DNA of 64,000 bases from the NCBI RefSeq assembly GCF_000002985.6, contig NC_003282.8, positions 1,922,001 through 1,986,000 of the forward strand, given 5' to 3'. Made by a program: the position numbers and the translations under genes. Numbering within the stretch: position 1 is the first letter of the stretch; each line of letters starts with the position of its first letter. This DNA is from Caenorhabditis elegans (taxonomy: Eukaryota; Nematoda; Chromadorea; Rhabditida; Rhabditidae). The notes below the pieces were generated by a model. That model was not told the DNA's origin. It was given only the letters and a program-made list of their open reading frames with translations, and did not search any database. Positions 31,596 through 42,850 of the stretch are shown here, one piece after another.

Positions 31596-33666
31596 ATGGG
31601 AAAAGGAAAACATCGAGTTGTGAAGCCACGAAGAGCGGATAAACCGCCGAAAGAGCGAAATGTGGAGGAAGAAGTTGAGACAGAAGAGGAAGAAGAGGAT
31701 ATCGAAGATGAATCCACATCGGAGCCGGGCTCAGAAGACTCTGACGACGAGCCGGAAGAAGACTACAAATTCCCATTTCGTCTGGCGATGTACGATTTTA
31801 ATCAGTGCGATCCGAAGCGATGCTCCGGGAGAAAGCTTCTTCGTGCGAATTTGATCACAGAAGTGAAGCTCGGGCAACGATTTCCCGGATTAGTGCTCAG
31901 TCCAACCGGAACGTACACATTGGCTCCGCGAGACCGTCCATTTGTCGAACAGAATGGGCTCTGCGTTGTGGATTGCTCATGGAAGGAAGTCGAGAGAACT
32001 CCGTTGCATAGGTGCGGGAAAACGCATTAAATCGAGGAAAATCTGGAAAATTTTAGAATTCTGGAAATCTGTTATAAAAAAAAATTTTCGACGAAACATT
32101 TTTAAAAAATCCATTTTCAAATATTTTCAGTGGAAAGTCGCTTCAAAATCAGCATTTTTGAGGATTTTTCTCAATTTCTCAGTGAAAAATTTCAAATTTT
32201 AAATAAAAACCTGAGAAATTCAGAATTTCTAAATTTAAATGTTAGAATCCCCCGTAAATCCACACAAAAACCGTGCGTAAATCCACATGATGTTCTCGTA
32301 AATTCACACAAGTCTCCTCCCGTAAATCTACATGAAATTTTATTGCTTGCTTTAAGCTCTGAAAAATCTCAATTTTTTTCAAAAATAAAAACCACAAAAA
32401 AAATTGCCTGAAAAATCTAAAATTTTAAAATTTTAATTCCTTGTGGCAAATGTGCTCTACTGATAATCTAGGTGTTAATAATGTTATTTTTACTAAAAAT
32501 AACATGATTAACATCTATGACTATCAGTAGTTCACATTTAGTCACGCGTAGGGGGAACCTCTGCCCAAAATTTCATTACTCCACCTCAACAACTTAGGAA
32601 ACTTAATAATGTATTATTAAAGCCATTATCTTCTCATACAAAAAGGATTTATTGTAAAATATTATCCTTTATTAAACATTCTCGATTTTATTTTCAAAAA
32701 ACTGCAACAAAAAAAAATGGCTAAAAAGTTAGAAATTTCAAGTTTCGGGTCTCGCCACGAAATTGTCTGGGTTACTGTAGTTTTCATGGTGGGGCCCACG
32801 ATTTTTTATCAAATATGATGAAAAATTGGTAATGGCTATACTCAAATAGAACATTTGAATAAAACTCAAAAATTTTGAAAAAAAAACTAAATTTAATAAA
32901 GTTATGGGGTGATTCAAGTAGTGTAGCAAAATGTATTTAAATACATGTTTTTATATACTTGAATACAGTTGTGACGTAATTTATCAACACTTTTTAATTT
33001 TCCGACATTACTTGAATAACCCCATAACTTTATTAAATTTTTCTGAAAAAAATCGAAAATTCGCAAAACATGAAATTTTCTGTGGCAAATGTGATCTATC
33101 GATAATCTAGATGTTAATTATGTTATTTTTTTTACCAAAAATACCATTATTAACACCTGCGACTATCAGTAGTTCACATTTAGTCACGCGTAGGGGGAAC
33201 CTCTGCCCAAATTTTCATTTTCCCCTAAAAAACTTGCAATTTTTCCAGAGTAAAAGCCCCGGAGCACCGTCTTCTTCCATATTTGGTGGCAGCCAATTCA
33301 GTCAACTACGGAAAACCATGTCATCTAACATGTGCCGAGGCGATGGCCGCCGGTCTCTACATTTTAGGCTTCCAGGAGGCCGCAAGCCGCCTCATGAAGC
33401 CCTTCTCCTGGGGAGATCACTTTATTGAGCTCAACAAAGAGCTTTTAGATCTCTACGCGGCTTGTGATACACCGGAAGACGTGATTCGAGCACAAAATGA
33501 GTATTTGGAGAGAATCGATAAGGAACGGGAGCAACATTCCCGGGATATTGATCTACCGCCGAGTGGTAGTGATGAAGAATATGAGGATGAGGAAGAAGTG
33601 GAAGAATTGAAGAAATGTGAGGATTTTCGACTGGAAATTCTGAAAAAGCGAAGAAATTTGACATAA
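31596..33666 (+). CDS. TSR3: TSR3, 18S rRNA aminocarboxypropyltransferase
   Basis: Two exons (31596-32011, 33249-33666) give 277 codons. TSR3 transfers an aminocarboxypropyl group from S-adenosylmethionine to a modified uridine of 18S rRNA, a late step in small-subunit maturation. Family signatures seen are YDFNQCDPKRCSGRKLLRAN, LSPTGTYTLAPRDR, GLCVVDCSW, and in exon 2 RLLPYLVAANSVNYGKPCHL then CAEAMAAGLYILGF. Both ends are acidic, as in many eukaryotic TSR3 proteins. I chose the ATG 17 bases after a strong acceptor (31578); an in-frame upstream ATG at 31548 lies before that acceptor. The single intron carries two hairpin elements, a palindrome, and a block shared with the TP53RK intron. Confidence 0.95.
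32166..32665. repeat. 500-bp block shared with 36695-37185
   Basis: From TTTCTCAGTGAAAAATTTC through CCGTAAATCCACACAAAAAC, hairpin element N, and AAAGCCATTATCTTCTCATA, this TSR3 intron segment matches TP53RK intron 3 nearly base for base. Confidence 0.85.
32442..32577 (+). repeat. Hairpin element copy N (TSR3 intron, distal)
   Basis: Complete copy, embedded in the block shared with the TP53RK intron. Confidence 0.85.
32886..33042. repeat. 155-bp inverted-repeat element in TSR3 intron
   Basis: Terminal inverted repeats of about 30 bp begin AAATTTAATAAAGTTATGGG and end in the complement, CCCATAACTTTATTAAATTT. The interior is AT-rich and includes ATTTAAATACATG. Looks like a small MITE. Confidence 0.8.
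33081..33222 (+). repeat. Hairpin element copy O, next to TSR3 exon 2
   Basis: Complete copy; the tail, then CCCCTAAAAAACTTGC and ATTTTTCCAG, joins exon 2, 26 bp on. Confidence 0.85.
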
Positions 33667-34724
33667 AACTGAAGAATATTGCAAAAATTTCAAATTTTTG
33701 ATCATCGAAAATTTTAAATATTTGCAAATTTACTAAAAATCACTAGAGATTTTGGTTTTTTTTCACAATTTTACTGAAAACTGAAAAATTCTAATTTTCG
33801 TTCATAATTCGTACGAAATTATTTAATTTTTCGGAAAAAAAAATTGAAAATTAACTGAAAATCACAGTTTTCATAAAAATTCTTTGAAAACCTTTAAAAA
33901 AAAAATTTTTTTTTTTGAGAAAATCGATAAAAATTTGAATTTTTGAGAAGTTTTTCTATATTTCAATTTCAATTTTCCAAGAAAAAATATTAAAAAATTG
34001 AATTTTCTGAAAAAAAAATTTGAAAAAAATAATTAAATGTTTTCTTCAGTTTTCTGGGGAAAAAATATAAGAAATTTATTTTTCTAAAAAAACATTTTTT
34101 TATTTCTATAAAAATGCGTATTTTTCGGGGAAAAGACGATAAAATTTTAAATTTTCCAAAAAAAAAAGTTGAAAAAAAATTTGAAAATTCGAATTTTAGG
34201 AAAAATGACAAAAAAATTGGAATTTTCTGTGATAAACGAATAAAAATTAAAGTTTTAAGGAAAAATTTATTTTTAAAAATTTAACTTTTCTTTTTAGAAA
34301 AGTCACATATTAGACCGAAAAAATTGAATTTCTCGCTCAAAAAATCGAGAAAAACGCATTTTTATATCAAAATACCCTAAAATTTATAAAAAATTCCACA
34401 AAAAATAATATTCCCGCTCCAAAAATCGAGAAAAAAAAAATTTTTTTAGTGCAAAAAATCCCTAAAATTAATTTTTAAATAATAATTCCTTCAAAAAATT
34501 CAAAATTTTCAGAAAATCTCCCCATTCACTGCCGCCGAGCTTCATCAATTTCTGCACATTGTCATTTTTCGTTGGATTTTTTTTTGATAATTTTTTTCCT
34601 TAATTTTTCGTTTTTGTTATTGTTTGTTATTCATGTTTCTTACTTGATTTCCGGTTTTTTCTCTCATTTCCCCGCCAAAAAAAAATTGGAAAATTTAATA
34701 AAAATTTCAGGTAAAAAATTCAAA
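33667..34724. other. TP53RK: Spacer between TSR3 and TP53RK
   Basis: About 1.06 kb of A/T-rich low-complexity sequence with no repeat family recognised. A TTTCAG acceptor ends at 34710, 14 bases before the TP53RK start codon, and is a likely trans-splice site. No core promoter could be identified. Confidence 0.55.
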
Positions 34725-37684
34725 ATGACAGCGGCGACGACAAGCTCCGACTCGGAAGGCGAAATGGATTTTGAGACGACAATTGAGACGGGATTCGGGT
34801 ATCAAATCGATGGATTACTGTATCAGGGAGCCGAGGCGAAAGTTACAAAGTGTATTTGGTTGGGAAGGCAGGCTATTATCAAAGAAAGGTTCGAAAATTC
34901 GACGAAAATCGGCTAAAAATTAGCAAAATTCGGTTAAAATCTCACTTTTTCACACAAAAATTCAAATTTCCCTCTGTCCGTACGCTGCATGTGCGCTCCA
35001 CTGAGAAAACTCAAAAATTCAAATGTCAAAAAAAAAGTTCGGAAAAAGTTGACAAAACACTCGAAAATATCTAGAAAAATATGAAAAATCGTGCATTTTC
35101 ACTCGCAAATTCAAATTTCCTGTCTACCGCAAGATGCAAATGCGCTCCATTGAATCAATTGTGACTCTTACACTTTTAATTCAAATTTTCGTAAAAATTT
35201 GGCACAAATCCCACAAAAAAAAACTTGAAATTTGTGAAAAATAGGTTAAAAATCGTATTTTTTCCTCAAAAGTTCAAATTTCCTGTCAACCGTTAGCTGC
35301 AAGTGCGCCCCATTGACAAAATTGGGATTTTTGCTGATTTTCTTCTAAATTTTTCGATAAAATTCGACTAAAATCCGCAAAATACTGTGAAAATTATGAA
35401 AAATTCGTGAAGAATCGTTTTTTTTTTTGCTCAAAAATTCAAATTTCCCGCCGACTGCCGCTAGCTGCAAGTGCGCTCCAACAAGAAATTTTTGAATTTA
35501 AATAAATTTTAACCCAAAAACTCTGAAAAAATAAGCCTTTTCTACTGAAAAAATCAAATTTCCCGCGGTCTGAAAGTGCGCCGCTCGAAAATTAAGTTTT
35601 TCGCGATTTTCTGCTCATTTTTAGCGAAAAAACACGAAAAAAAACGGATTTTTTTTCCAGATTCTCAAAAGGATACCGTCACCCAACACTGGACACTCAG
35701 CTCAACAAGGCACGCACAAAACAGGAGATTCGTGGGCTCAATAAGGCTCGAGAAGTACGAAAAACTAGGAAATTTTGCCCATTTTGACCCTAAAATCGAG
35801 AAAAATCGAAATTTTTCATGGAAAAAATCTGAAAATTTTGAAATTTTCGTATGAAAATCTCAAAATTTCCGCATTTTTTTTCCGGAAAAAATGAGAAAAA
35901 AAACTTTTTTCTAATGGAAAAGTCTTGAAATTTTCGAATTTTCCAATGAAATTTTTAAATTTCAGCTCGGAATCCACGTGCCCGCCGTCTATTTCATTGA
36001 TAACGAGAAGAATCAGCTAATTATGGAGTTTGTGCCCGGTTCGACGGCAAAAAATTGGATTTCTCAACTAAATCCGGCGGATTTTGATGCAAAAACTCGA
36101 GAATTTGGCCAAATTTTTGGCGAAAAACTGGGAAAATTGCATCGCGGAGGCCTAATTCACGGGGATTTAACAACGTCGAATATTATTCTACGGGACGATG
36201 ATCTACAGAAAATGACGTTTATCGATTTTGGGCTTTCATCACAGGGAAAGGTCAATTTTAGTGGAAAATGGGGGATTTTAAGGGGAAACACAAGACAATT
36301 TTTAGAGTATTTCGCCCTAAAAATAAAGTTTTCATAATTTTTCCGTAACAAAAAATTAATATTTTTCCAATTCTTCGCCCAAAACCAAGGAAATGCCAAT
36401 TTTCCTACCGGAAATCTTAGAAAAGTTTGCTATTTTTTAGGATTTCTCCACAGAAAAATTAGAAAAAAAAGTATTTTTACAGTTTTTCACCAAAATCAAG
36501 AAAATACACATTTTTCGTAATTTTACGATTTTAGAAAAAATATATTTTAAAGATAAAATAAATTTTTTTAAACAATATTTGGACTGAGTAAAATTAGAAT
36601 TTGGCTCAAATTTTTCTTGGGAAACCCTTTTCAGCCGAAAAAAAAAAGTCCATTTGGCAAGATTTTTACTCAAAAAATTGAAATTTTTATTGTGGTTTTT
36701 CTCAATTTCTCAGTGAAAAATTTCAAATTTTAAATAAAAACCTGAGAAATTCAGAATTTCTAAATTTAAATGTTAGAATCCCCGTAAATCCACACAAAAA
36801 CCGTGCGTAAATCCACATGATGTTCTCGTAAATTCACACAAGTCTCCTCCCGTAAATCTACATGAAATTTTCTTGCTTTAATCTCTGAAAAATCTCAATT
36901 TTTCTCAAAAATAAAAACCTCAAAAAAAATTGCCTGAAAAATCTAAAATTTTAAAATTTTAATTCCTTGTGGCAAATGCGCTCTATTGATAATCTAGTTG
37001 TTAATTATGTTATGTTATTTCCATAGCTAAATAATATAATTAACATCTATGACTATCAGTAGATCACATTAGTCACGCGTAGGGGGAACCTATGCCCAAA
37101 TTTTCATTTTTCCCCCTAAACAATTTTGGAAACTTAAAAATTTATTATTAAAGCCATTATCTTCTCATACAAAACGGATTTATTGTAAACAATGTTCATC
37201 GAAGATCGTGAAAATGTTTGATTCTATTGAAAAACTGGCTAAAAAATCAGAAATTTTAAATTCTTTGTGGCAAATGCGCTCTATTGATAATCTAGTTGTT
37301 AATTATGTCATTTCTATAGCTAAATGACATAATTAACACCTCTGACTATCAGTAGTTCATATTTAGTCACGCGTAGGGGGAACCTCTGCCCAAATTTTCA
37401 TTTTTCCCCTCAAAAACTTGCAATTTTTCCAGGTAACCCCAGAAGAAAAGGGTGTGGATTTGTATGTACTTGAACGGGCGGTCATTAGTACCCATGATAA
37501 ATGCGCGGCACTTATTGAAGGTCTTATGGAAGGATACAAAAAAGCCGACGGGAAACAGGTACGCAGCAATCGCGGTCCGTTGAGAAATTCAAAAAATTCA
37601 ATTTTCTTTTTGCAGTTTGTCGCCGTGGAGAAGAAGCTCAACGAAATCCGACTTCGTGGCCGAAAACGCGATATGATTGGATGA
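34725..37684 (+). CDS. TP53RK: BUD32/TP53RK atypical kinase of KEOPS complex
   Basis: Five exons (34725-34888, 35661-35754, 35966-36250, 37433-37558, 37616-37684) give 245 codons, the size of a short Bud32 kinase. Visible parts are a minimal glycine loop (YQGAEAKV, 33-40), the ATP lysine K53, the family stretch RHPTLDTQLNKART, catalytic HGDLTTSNI with D153, DFG at 173-175, and the diagnostic C-terminus RGRKRDMIG. Bud32 works in the KEOPS complex, which makes N6-threonylcarbamoyladenosine on tRNAs. The fourth intron is only 57 nt and is largely made of the dispersed GCGCTCC motif. The next gene starts 173 bp downstream, consistent with an operon. Confidence 0.95.
34990..35590 (-). repeat. GCGCTCC motif copies in TP53RK intron 1
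   Basis: Five minus-oriented copies (TGCAAGTGCGCTCCAATGAG-like) at about 34990, 35138, 35300, 35470 and 35573, each after a TTCAAATTTCC segment. The spacing is 105-170 bp. Confidence 0.7.
36695..37185. repeat. 500-bp block shared with TSR3 intron
   Basis: Near-identical to 32166-32665, including the embedded hairpin element (P here, N there). One of the two introns probably received a copy from the other. Confidence 0.85.
36968..37110 (+). repeat. Hairpin element copy P (TP53RK intron 3, distal)
   Basis: Complete copy with a slightly shifted loop, inside the shared block. Confidence 0.85.
37266..37405 (+). repeat. Hairpin element copy Q, next to TP53RK exon 4
   Basis: Complete copy; the tail, then CCCTCAAAAACTTGC and ATTTTTCCAG, joins exon 4, 27 bp on. 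Confidence 0.85.
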
Positions 37685-37856
37685 TTTTTTGGAATATTTG
37701 TTGTTATTAATTTAAATTGTTTTGACTCTATAAAAATGGTTTTTTTTTGTTTGAAAATTTGTGTTTTTTTGTTCCGAGCTTAAATCTGTGTTGTGAGCTG
37801 TTGATTATCTGATTTTAATTTTTTAAAGATTATTTTCCCCCAAAAATTTGCAGAAA

Positions 37857-40800
37857 ATGAAACGGACAATCCAAGAGACGCCAGGACCCAGCAGCACTAC
37901 AGTACCACCTCCAAAAAAATTAAATTCGCAAAGAAATGGCTCTAATTTGGAGCCCGGCAGCATTTATTTCACGCCGGTACTAAAAAAAAATAATTTTTAT
38001 CGAAAAAATCAGATTTTTTTCAAGAATTGCTAAAAATTTTCGATTTTCAAGAAAAAAAACCCATAAATTTTTTCCAGATTGGCGGAATCTCGGTACCCCG
38101 TCAAGAATCTGAAAGCTCACGGTCTCTGGACGAGATTTTAGCCGACATTCGGCCCATCAACTCACTTCATTTCTCGTTTATGCTCGATTTCGAGTTTTTA
38201 ATCGGGTAAAATTGGACACAAAGACTGAAAAATTTGAATTTCCCATCGAAATCTGGTGCAAGTACGCTCCGTGGACATAAACTAGCAATTTTCTATAACA
38301 AAAAATTTCAAAAATCACAAATTTTCGACTTTTTTGCAACAGGGGGGCGCACTTGCACCATGCGATAGGTGGAAAATTTGAAATTTTAGATCAAAAATCA
38401 TTTTTTTGATCCAAATTTCTTCGAAATTTCCGTTTTTCGCATTAGGGCACATTTGCAACATGCGATCGCCGGGAAATTTGAAATTGTCCTTTAAAAAATC
38501 CATAGATTTCTCTAAAAAATTTCCCAATTTTCCCAATTTTTGCAGCTCCTACCCTCCATCACTCCGCGAGTACCCGATAACTCTTGTAGTCGGAGCCCCC
38601 GATGCTCCAGATCTCTTAAAATGCACAAAAAACCAGAAGCTGGTTACAGTAGTCGGCGCGTCGCTGCCAATTCCGTTCGGGACCCATCACACGAAAATGT
38701 CGATTCTGGAAGACGAGGACGGGCGGTTCCATGTGATCGTTTCGACGGCAAATTTGGTACCAGATGACTGGGAATTCAAGACGCAGCAGTTTTATTATAA
38801 TTTTGGAGTTAAAATTGCGTCTGGCACGGTGCCAAGGTGAATATTTTCGAAAAATTGAGATTTTAATGGGCGTTTTACCATGTTTTACCCTTTCAAAACA
38901 TGGAAGTATGCAAATTTGAGTTTTTCCTGATTTTTCTTGGAAAAAAATCAGTTTTTCCTTAAAAAAAACATAAAAACTGCCGTTCGGCAAATCCGGCAAA
39001 GTGCCGGTTCGCCGGAAACTTTGATTTTCGGCGAATTGCCTATTGGCCGGAAATTTTAGATTCCGGCAATGTGCCGGTTTGTCGATTTGCTGGAAATTTC
39101 CGATTCCGGCAAAATGCCGGTTTGCCGGAAATTTTGATTTTCGGCAAATTGCCGGTTTCCAATTTGTCGGAAATTTTCAATTCCGATAAGTTGCCGGTTT
39201 GTCGATTTGCTGGAAATTCCCGATTCCGGCAAATTGCCGGTTTGCCATTTTGCCGGAAATTTTCATTTTTGGGAATTTGCCGGATTGTCGATTGGCCGGA
39301 AATTCGAAATTCCGGCAAATTGCCGGCTTACCGGAAATTTTAATTTTCGGCAATTTTCCGATTTGCCGGAAAAAAATCATGTAAACTGTTAGACTAATTT
39401 CAACAAAAAAAAATAAATCATAACAATTATGCCAGATTTAACTGAAACCATTCAAAACAACCATTCAATTTTCTTGTGGCAAGTGTGCTCTAATGATAAT
39501 CTAGGTGTTAAATATGTTATTTCCATATCTAAATAACATGCTTAGTAACCTATGACTATTAGTAGTTCACATTTAGTCACGTATAAGGGGAACCTCTGGC
39601 CAAATTTTTATTTTCAACTCAAAAACCTGTGATTTTTTCCAGATCCGACTTCCAAGATGACCTTCTCGAGTACCTGAGCATGTACCGTAACCAACTGGAC
39701 ACATGGAAACAGCTTCTCCAAAAAGTTGATTTTTCTCAAATCTCCGACCGTCTCATCTTCTCAACGCCCGGTTATCACACCGATCCGCCCACGCAACGTC
39801 CGGGACACCCACGCCTTTTCCGTATTCTTTCGGAAAAGTTTCCATTTGATGCGAGTTACGAGCACACGGAACGATGCACATTTGTGGCTCAATGCAGCTC
39901 AATTGGCTCACTAGGATCTGCTCCAATCAACTGGTTTCGCGGGCAATTTCTGCAGAGCCTCGAAGGAGCAAATCCGTCGCCGAAGCAAAAGCCCGCGAAA
40001 ATGTATTTAGTGTTTCCGAGTGTTGAGGATGTTCGGACGAGTTGTCAGGGTTATGCGGGTGGATGTTCTGTGCCGTATCGCAATAGTGTGCATGGTAGGG
40101 GGATTTTTCTGCTGGGAAAATGAAGAATTCTGGAGAAATTAGTTGAAAAATGGTTTTTTTTTTCATCGGAAATGCTATTTTTAACTAATTTTACAACTAA
40201 CAATGGGTCGATATTTTGTTAGTCTAAAAAAATCAAATTTAGAAACATAATTTTAATTTTAAAAAACTTGGTGGCAAATGTGTTCTAGTGATAATCTAAG
40301 TGTTAATTATGTTATTTCCTTATCTAAATAACATACTTAACACCTGCGACTATCAGTAGTTCACATTTAGTCACGCGTAGGGGGAACCTCTGCCCAAATT
40401 TTCATTTTTCCCCCTAAAACTTCAAATTTTTCGCAAAAATTCAAAATTTTCAGCTCGTCAAAAATGGCTGCAAGGCAACATGTGCAAATGGCGCTCCAAT
40501 GCGAAACGAAGGACGAACGCAGTGCCCCACTGCAAGACCTATGTGAAATATGACAAGAAAGTGGCGATTTGGCAATTGCTGACCAGTGCCAATTTATCGA
40601 AAGCCGCGTGGGGAGAAGTGTCGTTCAATAAATCGGTATTGCGATTTTTTGCACATTTCGGAATGAAAAATTCAGAAAAAGCTTCAAAATTCATGAAAAT
40701 TAGCCCGATTTAACCATAAATCGTGATTTTCTCATTAGAGCGCGTTTGCAACGCGCCTGAAATTTAAATTTTCATTTAAAAAATTTTGAGAATTTACGTT

Positions 40801-41123
40801 TTGCCATAGAAATTCGACGATATTATAGATTTTCAAACAATTTTGAGGGAATTGCGAAATTTTTAATTAGAAAATCTGATTTTCTCATCAAATTTTGTAA
40901 TTTTTAGGCCCAAAAATTCCAAAATCCTCTATTTTTGCAGAAAAACGTAGAGCAACTAATGATCCGCTCATGGGAAATGGGTGTTCTTATCACTGATCCA
41001 AGCCGTTTCAATATTCCATTCGACTACCCACTGGTACCGTATTCGGCCACCGATGAGCCATTTGTGACCGACAAAAAACACGAGAAGCCCGACATTTTGG
41101 GATGTATCTGGACACCGCCTTAA
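37857..41123 (+). CDS. TDP1: Tyrosyl-DNA phosphodiesterase 1 (TDP1)
   Basis: Six exons (37857-37976, 38078-38205, 38546-38836, 39643-40094, 40454-40635, 40941-41123) give 451 codons. TDP1 removes topoisomerase I peptides and other adducts from DNA 3' ends. The two HKN motifs of the phospholipase D superfamily are intact: H131-T-K133 with N152 (VSTAN), and H356-C-K358 with N377 (LTSANLSKAAWG). Other family stretches are CSSIGSLG and YPLVPYSATDEPF. The N-terminal 40 residues are Pro/Ser-rich and probably disordered. The start codon is 4 bases after a TTTGCAG acceptor and 173 bp after the TP53RK stop, so trans-splicing in an operon is likely. In C. elegans I recall this protein as F52C12.1. Confidence 0.96.
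38985..39375. repeat. GCCGG-type satellite, locus 4
   Basis: About eleven degenerate units (CAAATTGCCGGTTTGCCGG type) inside TDP1 intron 3, ahead of hairpin element copy R. Open frames here are repeat artefacts. Confidence 0.8.
39475..39614 (+). repeat. Hairpin element copy R, next to TDP1 exon 4
   Basis: Complete but diverged tail (GTATAAGGGGAACCTCTGGC). AACTCAAAAACCTGTG and TTTTTTCCAG follow into exon 4, 28 bp on. Confidence 0.82.
40269..40408 (+). repeat. Hairpin element copy S, near TDP1 exon 5
   Basis: Complete copy, the last one in the window; its tail ends 45 bp before exon 5. Confidence 0.85.
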
Positions 41124-41663
41124 CCCTGATTTTGGGCTCATTTTCTGTGAAAAATTGCTTGTTTTTTTGAATTGATAATCTCATTTTCCTGTGAATTTCA
41201 TTAATTTCTAACGCTTTACAATAAAATCTCGCTTTTTTCTAATTTTTGTTCAATTCTTTCCGGTTTAAAAGGTCAAAAATCCCCTTTTTCCTATTATTAT
41301 ACTCAAATTTTAAATTCGCGGCGAGCGAGCTGCAACCGCGCTACATTGAGAACACCACGAAATTTAGGCGCACTTACATCATAAAAATTGGGAATTTTCT
41401 CAATGGAGCGCACTTGTAACGCGCAAATTTTCAAATTAAAAATTCTTATTGGCGTGCAATCGCGCTCCACTGACATTGTCACGAAATTTATTGATTTTCG
41501 ATAATTTTCGCAATTTTTTCGGTAGAGCGTACTTGTAACTTTTGATCTAAACAAAATTTGAAAGCTTTCTTCAAAAAATCACGAAAATTTTTGAATTTCT
41601 CAATGGAGCGCACTTTCAACGTGTTTTTTTTTCAGATTTTTCAAATTCCCGCCGCCCTGAATA
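41124..41663. other. Spacer between TDP1 and ulp-3
   Basis: 540 bp with four or more copies of the GGAGCGCACTTGC motif in both orientations (about 41330, 41404, 41458, 41525, 41604). The last leads into a TTTTTTTTCAG acceptor at 41635, probably the ulp-3 trans-splice site. Confidence 0.6.
41220..41225 (+). terminator. TDP1: Polyadenylation signal of TDP1
   Basis: AATAAA lies 97 bases after the TDP1 stop codon, at a usual distance for a nematode 3' UTR. Confidence 0.6.
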
Positions 41664-42709
41664 ATGTCAGTTCCCCCGGATTTCCGCCTATCCTACGAAT
41701 CGGTCGTCCTTACCGCCGATGACGTCACTATTTTGGAGCACACGGGCTGCTGGTTCAACGATAAACTTCTCACGTTTTGCGCAGAATTTTTAGAGCAACA
41801 CAATTCGGCGGCGGCGGAAATTCAAATTTTCACGCCCCCGCAAACCGAAATGATACGGCATTCGACGTGTGACGAGGAAGTTGACATGTATTTCGGATGT
41901 CTAGACGTGAACTCGAAGGATTTGGTACGGAAAATCACGAAATTCAAAAGAATTATCATTGGGGCGCACTTGCAGTGCCGCTAAATTTAAAAATTTCGGG
42001 TGAAAATCGTGAAAATTCCATTATTTTTTTTTGTTTTTCGATGTAAAATGTGACATTTCGAAAAAAAATTGCTAAATTTAACCCAATTGTCTTGCAGAAA
42101 TCCCGAAATTTCAATTTTTCTGTGAAATTCTCAATAGAGCGCGTTTTCTACATGCGGTCAGAGCGGAATTTTTAAATTTCAACGTAAAAATTGAAAATTT
42201 GAGCCCAAATTGCAAAAAAACATACAATTTGACTATATTTCGCAATTTTCTCATTAGAGCGCACATTCTACACGCGAAATTCGAATTTTTGAATGCTGCA
42301 ATCGCGCCCCAATGATAACAATCGTTTTTTTTTGCAGATCGCCTTCATCGTAAACGATAATCAAGATGTGACACGGGTCAATGGTGGCAGTCACTGGTCC
42401 CTATTGATTTTCGACCGAAAAATCGATAAATTCCGTCACTTCGACAGCGCGCGCGGCCATAACTTGAAAATTGCCGAAAATTTGATGCAAAAATCGCGAA
42501 AACTCGTCCGACAACGCCAAAGCCAGCGGAATTTGGAGCCGGAGCTATGTCTTCAGCAGAAAAATGCATCCGATTGTGGACTCCACGTGGCACAGTACCT
42601 GGCGGTGCTCGCCGAGCAAAAATCGGCGGACGCGATTGGAAAATTGGAGAAAATCGATAAAACACGCGGTTTTTGGCGGGATTTGATTGTTAATTTTGAA
42701 GCGAAATAA
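41664..42709 (+). CDS. ulp-3: NEDD8-specific protease (SENP8/DEN1 family)
   Basis: Two exons (41664-41924, 42338-42709) give 210 codons, the size of SENP8. The C48 cysteine protease residues are all present: H106 in GGSHWSLLIFDR, D123 in FRHFDSARG, Q161 and C167 in QQKNASDCGLHVAQYL. Exon 1 carries the substrate-side segment with GCWFNDKLLTF. SENP8/DEN1 removes NEDD8 from cullins and other proteins and processes the NEDD8 precursor. Copies of the GGAGCGCACTTGC motif lie just before the acceptors of both exons. From memory the worm gene is ulp-3 (Y48A5A.2). Confidence 0.94.
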
Positions 42710-42710
42710 A
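42705..42710 (+). terminator. ulp-3: Polyadenylation signal overlapping ulp-3 stop codon
   Basis: AATAAA spans the TAA stop (42707-42709). No other clear signal is seen before the inverted-repeat element at 42851. If used, the 3' UTR would be only about 15-20 nt, short even for a nematode. Confidence 0.35.
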
Positions 42711-42850
42711 TGTTTTTTATTGATTTTGATTTTTTTTTCCGATGGGTTTGAAGGTTTTTGTGACCTTTTTCTAATATTTTTCATTTACCGAAAAATCGAT
42801 AATTCAGTTTTTGAAAAAATTGATTTTTCGAAAACAATCATTGTTCATGG

